The translations under genes and the position numbers were made by a program. From Candidatus Ventricola intestinavium (lineage in GTDB: Bacteria > Bacillota > Clostridia > Christensenellales > Aristaeellaceae), in NCBI GenBank assembly GCA_018715105.1, contig DVMG01000103.1:1-10732 (forward strand): a DNA stretch of 10,732 nucleotides. Direction: 5' to 3'. A model generated the notes under the pieces. That model was not told the origin of the DNA and did no database searches. It saw only the letters and a list, made by a program, of their open reading frames with translations. Below, one piece after another: positions 5,503 through 10,732 of this stretch (positions are counted from its first letter, which is position 1; the number at the start of each line of letters is the position of its first letter).

Positions 5503-5531
5503 TTGCATTTTGAGGGAAAATGCGCTAAACT
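5503..5531 (+). promoter_or_regulatory. SigA-like promoter of the PHP gene
   Basis: TTGCAT (5503-5508) and TAAACT (5526-5531) are 17 bases apart. Transcription would start near 5538, just before the ribosome binding site. The spacer carries an inverted repeat (5505-5523) that overlaps the -35 box, which suggests an operator or chance symmetry. Confidence 0.6.
5505..5523. repeat. Palindrome inside the PHP promoter
   Basis: GCATTTT (5505-5511) and AAAATGC (5517-5523) are perfect inverted repeats separated by GAGGG. The element fills the space between the -35 and -10 boxes, a position where a dimeric repressor would block RNA polymerase. No known regulator motif was recognised. Confidence 0.45.
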
Positions 5532-5567
5532 GTAAAAAAGCGGCTGGACGGCGGAGGAGGATGAGCC

Positions 5568-6431
5568 ATGAGCGGGATATGGTTGCGCGGCAACCTGCAT
5601 ATGCACACGCGCAGAAGCGATGGAAGGCTGACCTATGAAGAGGCGGTGGCGCTTTATGAGGAGGCGGGCTATGATTTTATCGCGGTGACGGACCACTGGA
5701 TCCTGTCCGAGCGCGGAGTCACGCCGGGCGGAATGCTGCTTCTGCCCGGATGCGAATACAACGTGGGCGGTCATGTGCGCGAAGGGATCTATCACATCGT
5801 GGGTATCGGCATGCAGCGCGAGCCGGCTCTTTCGCAAAAGCAGGAAAGCCTGAGCGCGCAGCGAATCCTCGATGCGATTCGCGCATGCGGCGGCCTGGCT
5901 ATTTTGGCGCATCCGGCCTGGTCGCTCAACAGCGCGGAAGAGGTTTCAAGGCTGACCGGCCTGGCGGGCACGGAGATTTACAACACAACCAGCGGATTTC
6001 CGACGAACGCACGGCCGTATTCCGGCCTGTTTGTCGATCAGCTGGCCGCACGCGGCGTTCTGCTGCCCTGTATGGCGGCGGACGATGCGCATCTGTATCA
6101 GGAGGACGCGCTGAAAAGCTATCTGATGGTGCATGCGCGGGAAAAAACGCACAGCGCCGTGATGGAGGCGCTGGCATCCGGCGATTTCTATGCGACACAG
6201 GGGCCCCGGGTGGAATTGACGGTGGAAGGACGCGTGGCGAACGTTGAATGCTCTGCGGCGTCCCGCGTGGTCTTCTATTCGGACGCCATATGGAATGCTG
6301 AACGGGTGACGAGCGGGGAGGAAATCACGCATGCCCGATGCCGTCTTCTGCCGCATGAAACCTTTGTGCGCGCCGAGGTGACAGACCGCCAGGGAAGGAC
6401 GGCCTATACCTCCCCGGTGCGAATTGCATGA
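5568..6431 (+). CDS. PHP-domain metal-dependent phosphoesterase
   Basis: A 287-residue cytoplasmic hydrolase of the polymerase-and-histidinol-phosphatase superfamily, nearest in outline to stand-alone TrpH/YciV-like or CehA-like proteins. Metal-binding motifs are visible in order: HMH at 11-13 with Asp18, TDH at 41-43, Glu63 in LPGCEYN, His76, His115 in LAHPAW, and DDAH at 172-175. These would bind a di- or trinuclear metal centre that hydrolyses phosphoester bonds; the substrate cannot be told. The last ~80 residues form a beta-rich extension following a YATQGPRVEL segment, a feature seen in several CehA-like members. The ATG at 5568 is chosen because GGAGGAGG ends 7 bases before it; an ATG at 5561 is in another frame. 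It has its own promoter and no partner gene, except for a possible tiny ORF after it. Confidence 0.88.
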   Translation: MSGIWLRGNLHMHTRRSDGRLTYEEAVALYEEAGYDFIAVTDHWILSERGVTPGGMLLLPGCEYNVGGHVREGIYHIVGIGMQREPALSQKQESLSAQRILDAIRACGGLAILAHPAWSLNSAEEVSRLTGLAGTEIYNTTSGFPTNARPYSGLFVDQLAARGVLLPCMAADDAHLYQEDALKSYLMVHAREKTHSAVMEALASGDFYATQGPRVELTVEGRVANVECSAASRVVFYSDAIWNAERVTSGEEITHARCRLLPHETFVRAEVTDRQGRTAYTSPVRIA

Positions 6432-6454
6432 GCAGCGCGTAGAGAGGGGAGACG

Positions 6455-6541
6455 ATGCTTTTATGGCGTTTCCTTCTGCGCGCGGGGAGGCATCCGCTGG
6501 GAAAAACGATCCTTTTTCCCATTTATCAGCCCGTCTCTTGA
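6455..6541 (+). CDS. Possible 28-residue ORF after the PHP gene
   Basis: ATG at 6455 follows a good ribosome binding site (GAGAGGGGAGACG) and reads 28 codons to TGA at 6539-6541, giving a hydrophobic, basic peptide that starts MLLWRFLLRAGRHPLGK. It lies 23 bases after the PHP stop, and its end overlaps the -35 box of the lysA promoter. It may be a real small membrane-associated peptide, a leader, or chance. No family was recognised. Confidence 0.25.
   Translation: MLLWRFLLRAGRHPLGKTILFPIYQPVS
6499..6520 (+). terminator. Perfect hairpin after the PHP gene, possible terminator
   Basis: GGGAAAAA (6499-6506) pairs with TTTTTCCC (6513-6520) around a 6-base loop. The T-run is within the stem rather than after it, so as a terminator it is weak, but it is the only stem between the PHP gene and the lysA promoter. 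It lies inside the possible 28-residue ORF. Confidence 0.3.
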
Positions 6542-6566
6542 CAGGCGGCGGATGAGCATGTATATT
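6538..6566 (+). promoter_or_regulatory. Near-consensus SigA promoter of lysA
   Basis: A perfect -35 box TTGACA (6538-6543) and a -10 box TATATT (6561-6566) are spaced by exactly 17 bases. Transcription would start near 6573, leaving a leader of about 49 bases before the lysA ATG. No riboswitch-sized leader (for example a lysine riboswitch) fits in that distance. Confidence 0.85.
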
Positions 6567-6621
6567 GTTCGGGAGCATTTTCAGCCACAGGCCGCGCATG
6601 CCGCGGCGGAAAGAGGAACCG

Positions 6622-7881
6622 ATGAAGAAGCGCCCATTTTTGACAGAGCAGAAGGCGAGGGAAATTGCCCGGCGCTACCCCACGCCGTTTCATATTTACG
6701 ATGAGGCGGGCATCCGCAAAACAGCCCGCGCGCTGCGCAGCGCGTTTTCCTGGAACCCCGGATTCAGGGAATATTTTGCGGTGAAGGCCACGCCCAATCC
6801 CTTTATCCTCAGGATTCTGAAGGAGGAGGGCTGCGGGGCAGACTGCTCCTCCGATACGGAACTGATGCTTGCAAAGGCTGTCGGCTTTGAGGGGGACGAG
6901 GTCATGTTTTCCTCCAACAATACGCCTGCGGAGGATTTTGCCAGGGCCCAGGAGATGGGCGCCCTCATCAATCTGGATGATTATACGCTGATTGAGACGC
7001 TGGAGAGCGCCTGCGGGGTGCCGCAGACGGTCTGCTGCCGTTTCAATCCGGGCGGGAATTTTTCCATCGGCAACGAGATCATGGATCAGCCCAAAGACGC
7101 CAAGTATGGCATGACGCGCGCCCAGCTGACGCAGGCCTACCGCCTGTTGATGCAGAAAGGGGCCCGGCATTTCGGGCTTCATGCGTTTCTCGCCTCCAAC
7201 ACTCTGACAAACGCCTATTATCCCACGCTGGCGCGCATTCTGTTCAAAGTGGCGGTCGAGCTTCAGCGGGAGACAGGCGCCCATATCGGGTTTATCAATC
7301 TTTCCGGCGGCATTGGCATTGCCTACCGTCCCAGTGAGCAGCCCAATGACATTGAGCGCATCGGAGAGGATGTGCACAGGGCCTTTGAAGAGATTCTGGT
7401 GCCGGCCGGCATGGGCGATGTGGCGATTTACACGGAGCTGGGCCGCTTCATGCTGGGGCCGCACGGCGCGCTGGTCACACGCGCCAGCCATGAGAAGCAC
7501 ACCTATAAGGAATACATCGGCGTGGATGCCTGTGCGTGCAATCTGATTCGCCCGGCCATGTACGGCGCTTACCATCACATTACCGTGCTGGGCAAGGAGG
7601 ATGCGCCGCTGGATCATGTTTATGACGTGGTGGGCAGCCTGTGTGAGAACAACGATAAATTTGCCATCGACAGAAGGCTGCCCCGTATCGATCGGGGAGA
7701 CCTGCTCTATATTCATGACACGGGCGCGCACGGGCACTCGATGGGCTATAATTACAACGGCAAGCTGCGAAGCGCCGAGCTGCTTCTTTGCGAAGACGGC
7801 AGCGTGAAGCTCATAAGACGCGCGGAGACCCCTGCGGATTACTTTGCCACGCTCGATTTTACCGGGCTGAGGTTTGAATGA
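6622..7881 (+). CDS. lysA: Diaminopimelate decarboxylase
   Basis: A PLP enzyme of the alanine racemase-like fold III type that converts meso-diaminopimelate to lysine and CO2, the last step of lysine synthesis. The 419-residue product has the Schiff-base Lys55 in EYFAVKATPNP, His187 in GLHAFLASNT, the glycine-rich phosphate loop LSGGIG (227-232), TELGRFM (271-277), Cys341-Glu342 in SLCENNDKF, and GYNYNGKLRSAEL near the end. Compared with classic LysA, the usual HxGS motif reads HAFLASN and the usual EPGR reads ELGR; I associate this variant with Clostridia. The start at 6622 follows AAGAGGA; an in-frame ATG at 6565 lies inside the -10 box and is excluded. It has its own promoter and ends one base from the convergent serine hydrolase gene. 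Another fold III decarboxylase activity cannot be excluded. Confidence 0.9.
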   Translation: MKKRPFLTEQKAREIARRYPTPFHIYDEAGIRKTARALRSAFSWNPGFREYFAVKATPNPFILRILKEEGCGADCSSDTELMLAKAVGFEGDEVMFSSNNTPAEDFARAQEMGALINLDDYTLIETLESACGVPQTVCCRFNPGGNFSIGNEIMDQPKDAKYGMTRAQLTQAYRLLMQKGARHFGLHAFLASNTLTNAYYPTLARILFKVAVELQRETGAHIGFINLSGGIGIAYRPSEQPNDIERIGEDVHRAFEEILVPAGMGDVAIYTELGRFMLGPHGALVTRASHEKHTYKEYIGVDACACNLIRPAMYGAYHHITVLGKEDAPLDHVYDVVGSLCENNDKFAIDRRLPRIDRGDLLYIHDTGAHGHSMGYNYNGKLRSAELLLCEDGSVKLIRRAETPADYFATLDFTGLRFE

Positions 7882-7882
7882 A

Positions 7883-9106
7883 TCACAGCCAGCCGCGCCT
7901 GCGCATGCAGGATTCAAGCGGCGCATGCAGCCGTTCGTCTTTAAAATAGACGTATTTTGCGGAGGAAGGCACCATGCGCCCGTCCTTCCAGCGCACAAGC
8001 CCGACGCCGCGCGCGTCGAGCCCGTAATCCTCCAGCGTCAGGCCTTCAGCGGGGATAACATGCGAGACACGCGCATGGCAGCGGTTGCCCAGAAACAGCA
8101 CGAAACGGCCCAGCTGCGGATCCAGGGACAGGTGGTTGCCCGTAAAGCCGCTCAGCCCAAAGGCCCGGCTCCCCATCCAGCGGGGCACTTCGCTCAGGCG
8201 CTGCTGGGGATGCTTTGAAAAGCACAGAAAGCCCAGATATTGGCGGTACGTGCCGTCGCCGTTATCCCGGCCGGTTCGGTTTGTTCCAATGGAAAAAAGC
8301 AGCCTGCGGCTGAGCAACTCGCCGCTCAGCAGGGCCTGTGCAAAGCGCACCATGTCCTGACGGGTGGAAAACAGCCCCGCGTGGCCGCACAGGTCTTTCC
8401 CGCCGCGCGACAGCAGCAGCGCCTTGGGATCATGCGGCACGCCCGCAGGCGTATTCGTGCGCAGGATATAGTCTCCGCCCGCGATACGATGTTCGTAGTT
8501 ATAGCAGACGCAGTTTGCCCGCTCGGCATCGGGCACGGCGGCATACGTCCGGGTCAGCCCGGCAGGGGCCAAAACCCGCTCTTTGAGCATGTCAAAAAAC
8601 GCCATGCCGCTCCTGGCCTCGACGACGTATTTGAGGACCATCGCGTTGATGTCGGAATACACGCGCACGGCCGGCGTCGGGCAGACGCGCAGGGCAAAAA
8701 GGCGGCGAAGGCCCTCTTCGCGGTCCGGCGCGGTGTCAATGCGTTCGGGAGTTTGAAGGCTTACGCGAAAGGACAAAACGTCAAATACGGTCACGCTGCG
8801 CAGATTCACAAACCGCCTGTCGATTTCCCCCACGCATTCATCCAGGGACAGCCGGCCCTGCTCAAGCAGGAGAAGCAGCGCCACGGTGGTAAAGAGCTTG
8901 GTCAGCGAGGCAAGGTCATACACCGCCTCTGCGGTCAGCGGCCGAAGGCAGGGGACAAAGCCCGTGTCCGTGAGCGTCACCTCCTGGGCGCGGCCATACT
9001 GCGCCCAAGCGCTTTGCGTGCGCGTGCCGCAGGCCACGGTGATGCCGGCCAGCATGCGCGCCTCGTCGCAGAGAAAACGCATATTTTCCTCCAGAAGCGT
9101 GTTCAT
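7883..9106 (-). CDS. Beta-lactamase-fold serine hydrolase
   Basis: A 407-residue member of the class C beta-lactamase/penicillin-binding-protein-like family, which includes esterases, D-amino-acid peptidases and related hydrolases. The catalytic S67-L-T-K70 motif lies in VYDLASLTKLFTT, and Tyr150 in VYSDINAMVLKYVVE matches the YxN-like motif. Further along are GHAGLFSTRQDMVRFAQALL and a C-terminal GFTGNHLSLDP followed by LFLGNRCH, as in this family. The usual HxSGL segment after the DVLS motif reads FRVSLQ, a small divergence. No signal peptide or membrane segment is seen, so it probably acts in the cytoplasm. The ATG at 9106 is chosen because GGAGGT sits five bases upstream; a longer in-frame extension to 9175 lacks a ribosome binding site. 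Substrate is unknown; true beta-lactamase activity is unlikely for a cytoplasmic protein. Confidence 0.87.
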   Translation of the reverse strand: MNTLLEENMRFLCDEARMLAGITVACGTRTQSAWAQYGRAQEVTLTDTGFVPCLRPLTAEAVYDLASLTKLFTTVALLLLLEQGRLSLDECVGEIDRRFVNLRSVTVFDVLSFRVSLQTPERIDTAPDREEGLRRLFALRVCPTPAVRVYSDINAMVLKYVVEARSGMAFFDMLKERVLAPAGLTRTYAAVPDAERANCVCYNYEHRIAGGDYILRTNTPAGVPHDPKALLLSRGGKDLCGHAGLFSTRQDMVRFAQALLSGELLSRRLLFSIGTNRTGRDNGDGTYRQYLGFLCFSKHPQQRLSEVPRWMGSRAFGLSGFTGNHLSLDPQLGRFVLFLGNRCHARVSHVIPAEGLTLEDYGLDARGVGLVRWKDGRMVPSSAKYVYFKDERLHAPLESCMRRRGWL

Positions 9107-9309
9107 GAAAACCTCCGTTTCAAAACAGGGTGGATGAATGACGGCCGGATCATACGGGCAGGGCGAGTGCTGCATTCTTCAGACGGTCAGGCAGGCATCC
9201 GGCCGGCCGCGGGACGCCGCCTGAAAAGAACACAGATCGGGGAAATCCCTGCAGGGACGGTTCGTGTCCCTGTCAACGAGCATGAAAAATCAAAAGGAGT
9301 GTTGAGCCG
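9107..9309. other. Divergent intergenic spacer without a clear promoter
   Basis: About 200 bases separate the divergent hydrolase and peptidase starts. The spacer is GC-rich in its middle (CCGGCCGGCCGCGGG near 9199-9213) and ends with a REP-like palindrome. TATGAT on the minus strand (9154-9149) could be a -10 box for the hydrolase, but no acceptable -35 is at the right distance. No promoter for the peptidase was convincing. Confidence 0.4.
9246..9273. repeat. REP-like palindrome upstream of the M20 peptidase
   Basis: TCCCTGCAGGGA (9246-9257) is a perfect palindrome, and its right half also pairs in an alternative way: CAGGGAC (9252-9258) with GTCCCTG (9266-9272) around the loop GGTTCGT. The core GGGACGGTTCGTGTCCC resembles, from memory, the GGGGACGGTTCTCGTGTCCCC type of dispersed palindromes seen in many bacterial genomes near REP-associated transposases. 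No other copy lies in this window. Confidence 0.5.
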
Positions 9310-10470
9310 ATGAAAGCGATTGAATGCGAGACAGCCCTGAATAGGGAGATCGAAAGAATGCAGCCGCAGGTGATCGAGCTGATCCGCACCCTGTGCGCCA
9401 TCCCCGCGCCCAGCCATCATGAGGAAAGGCGCGCCGCCTTTGTCCGGCAATGGTTTGAGCAGCACGGCATGGAGGCGGAGATCGATGAAGCGCTCAATGT
9501 CCGTTGCCCGGTTGGTCTTGACCGCCATGAAGACATGGTGGTGGTCATGGCGCACATGGATACGGTGTTTCCGGACAGGGAGCCCATGCCGTTTGAAGAG
9601 AAGGACGGCCGCCTGTATTGCCCGGGGGTGGGCGATAACACCGCTAACCTGGCGGCGATGATGATGCTGGCCTCCGCGCTGAAGGCGCAGCGGTATGAGC
9701 CGGTGTGCGGGGTTTTGTTTGTGGCCAATTCCTGCGAAGAGGGGCTGGGCAACCTCAAGGGCTGCAGGGCTATTATGAAGGCATATGGCCCGCGCGTCAA
9801 GGCTTTTCTCGCTTTGGACGGCGGTTCGGACAGCGTGTGCGCCCGGGCGGTGGGATCCTCGCGCTACCGCATCCGGGTGGAGACGAAGGGCGGCCACAGC
9901 TTTGCGGACTTTGGCAGCCGCAGCGCCATTGAGACCGCCTGCCGCCTTGTCTCGGCGCTGTATGATCAGGCCGTGCCCCGCGCCGGAACGAGCACAACGA
10001 CGTACAATGTCGGCATGATTTCCGGCGGCACATCCATCAACGCCATTGCCCAGCGCGCGGAGATGCTCTATGAATACCGATCCGACAGCGCGGCCTGCCT
10101 GGAAATCATGGAACGCCAGATGCGCAGTGTGCTGGAGGCCTGCGCCTGTGCGGAGGCAAAGATTGGCGTGGAGCTGCTTGGAACACGCCCCTGCGCGGGC
10201 TATGGCGATCCCGATGCGCAGCGGGCTCTGGAAAACGCCTGCCTGAATGCGCTGGCCCTGTACACCGGGGAACGGCCCGGGCTCTCGTCCGGCTCGACGG
10301 ACTGCAACATTCCCCTTTCCATGGGCATTCCGTCGGCCTGCTTTGGGGTATACCGCGGCGCGGGGGAACACACCCGCGAAGAATGGATTGATCCTTCCAC
10401 GATCTGCGCGGGCATGAAGGCGGCCGCCAGTGTGCTGATGAACTGGTTTCAAAAGCCGGCATGCGATTGA
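9310..10470 (+). CDS. M20-family metallopeptidase (PepT/ArgE-like)
   Basis: A cytoplasmic zinc-dependent hydrolase of the M20/M25/M40 family, 386 residues, acting on peptides or N-acyl amino acids. Metal ligands are visible: His82 and Asp84 in AHMDTVFP, Asp109 in GVGDNTANLA, the catalytic Glu143 and ligand Glu144 in SCEEGLGN, Asp170 in LALDGGSD, and His354 in GAGEHTREE. The lid/dimerisation domain carries KGGHSFADFGSR (193-204) with His196. The two-glutamate and Asp spacing and the GEH ending fit the PepT-like or di/tripeptidase branch; a precise substrate cannot be set. The ATG at 9310 follows AAAAGGAG about ten bases upstream. It is divergent from the serine hydrolase gene and ends in front of a strong terminator; it appears to be a single-gene transcript. 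Confidence 0.91.
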   Translation: MKAIECETALNREIERMQPQVIELIRTLCAIPAPSHHEERRAAFVRQWFEQHGMEAEIDEALNVRCPVGLDRHEDMVVVMAHMDTVFPDREPMPFEEKDGRLYCPGVGDNTANLAAMMMLASALKAQRYEPVCGVLFVANSCEEGLGNLKGCRAIMKAYGPRVKAFLALDGGSDSVCARAVGSSRYRIRVETKGGHSFADFGSRSAIETACRLVSALYDQAVPRAGTSTTTYNVGMISGGTSINAIAQRAEMLYEYRSDSAACLEIMERQMRSVLEACACAEAKIGVELLGTRPCAGYGDPDAQRALENACLNALALYTGERPGLSSGSTDCNIPLSMGIPSACFGVYRGAGEHTREEWIDPSTICAGMKAAASVLMNWFQKPACD

Positions 10471-10558
10471 AGAATCGATCACCGGGCCGGCCCTCCCGCC
10501 GCTGGGGGGATGCTTTCCCATCCCTGCATGAATTGAACAGACAGGCTTTCGAAACATC

Positions 10559-10630
10559 GCCGGCTCCCCTTTGAGAACGAACGTTGAACGCTTTCTTCTC
10601 AAAGAGGAGCCGGCGGTCTTTTTTATCTTT
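10559..10630 (+). terminator. Strong terminator after the M20 peptidase gene
   Basis: The arms 10559-10577 and 10596-10614 pair over 19 positions with one mismatch (GCCGGCTCC with GGAGCCGGC outside, CTTTGAGAA with TTCTCAAAG inside), and GGTCTTTTTTATCTTTTG follows. The stop of the convergent AraC-type gene is at 10658, so the stem may also end that transcript, but on the minus strand the following T-tract is only TGTTTC. Confidence 0.88.
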
Positions 10631-10657
10631 TGTCTGTTCCCGAAGAGGAGACAGGGA

Positions 10658-10732
10658 TCATGGAACCCGGATCTGCCTGCGGAATTCTTTCGGCGGCATG
10701 CCGACACTGGCCTTGAAGCGGCGTGAAAAGTA
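10658..10732 (-). CDS. AraC-family regulator, C-terminal end (partial)
   Basis: The window edge cuts this minus-strand gene; only the last 24 codons and the TGA (10660-10658) are present. The peptide YFSRRFKASVGMPPKEFRRQ followed by IRVP matches the end of the second helix-turn-helix of AraC/XylS regulators, whose signature reads YFSRxFKxxxGxSPxxYR. The effector domain is outside the window, so ligand and targets are unknown. It is convergent with the M20 peptidase gene and shares the intergenic terminator region. Confidence 0.82.
   Translation of the reverse strand, partial: YFSRRFKASVGMPPKEFRRQIRVP

Noticed and set aside
6573..6621. Lysine riboswitch in front of lysA
   Set aside because: The predicted leader is only about 49 bases, far too short for a lysine aptamer, and no structured core is visible.
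6526..7998. Long minus-strand open frame opposite lysA
   Set aside because: Antisense to a clear PLP decarboxylase, no ribosome binding site and no recognisable domain.
9149..9154. TATGAT as -10 box of the serine hydrolase promoter
   Set aside because: At 16-18 bases upstream there is no hexamer resembling TTGACA, so the promoter call is not supported.
8240..9313. Long plus-strand open frame opposite the serine hydrolase
   Set aside because: The minus-strand product carries the SxxK and Tyr motifs and a GGAGGT site, while the plus-strand peptide is Arg/His/Gly-rich with no motif.
10471..10558. Minus-strand terminator of the AraC-type gene
   Set aside because: GGGATG/CATCCC (in 10506-10524) makes a short stem but no T-tract follows on the minus strand; the shared stem at 10559-10614 is a better guess.
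9187..10707. Long minus-strand open frame opposite the M20 peptidase
   Set aside because: The plus strand shows all metal ligands of M20 enzymes; the minus-strand frame also crosses the strong terminator stem and the AraC-type stop.

Overview
The window looks like a chromosomal, non-mobile stretch of a moderately GC-rich Gram-positive bacterium, most likely a gut-type Clostridia lineage. This is inferred from AGGAGG-like ribosome binding sites, SigA-like promoters with 17-nt spacers, an NfeD/FloA pair, a LytTR response regulator and a LysA subtype I associate with Clostridia. The exact taxon cannot be fixed from the sequence. No phage, transposase, CRISPR, rRNA or tRNA was seen.

Layout, left to right. 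Positions 1-180 hold a possible end of an upstream gene and two hairpins, the second a good terminator. Positions 202-1497 are a promoter and two overlapping uracil-DNA glycosylase-superfamily genes: the first has the four cysteines of a family 4 iron-sulfur enzyme, while the second has no cysteine at all. Positions 1543-4506 form a four-gene unit: a short NfeD-like membrane protein, the flotillin FloA, an unrecognised single-pass membrane protein with a conserved-looking tail, and a LytTR response regulator whose start codon overlaps the previous stop. A terminator follows. Positions 4608-4796 hold two tandem ~94-bp imperfect repeats wedged between two converging terminators.

On the minus strand, rpsT (ribosomal protein S20, TTG start) has a clear promoter, and upstream of it lies a decayed C-terminal piece of a CaCA-family sodium/calcium exchanger. 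On the plus strand follow a PHP-domain phosphoesterase (promoter with a palindrome in its spacer), a possible 28-residue ORF, and lysA with a near-consensus promoter. lysA converges with only one base of spacing on a minus-strand beta-lactamase-fold serine hydrolase. A GC-rich spacer with a REP-like palindrome leads to an M20-family metallopeptidase, a strong terminator, and, cut by the right edge, the last 24 codons of an AraC-family regulator on the minus strand.

Functionally the window mixes DNA repair (uracil removal), membrane microdomain organisation possibly tied to a response regulator, translation (S20), lysine/diaminopimelate metabolism and peptide hydrolysis. The best candidates for something undescribed are the cysteine-free UDG paralogue translated in overlap with a normal one, and the NfeD-FloA-membrane protein-LytTR operon, which has no histidine kinase in view.
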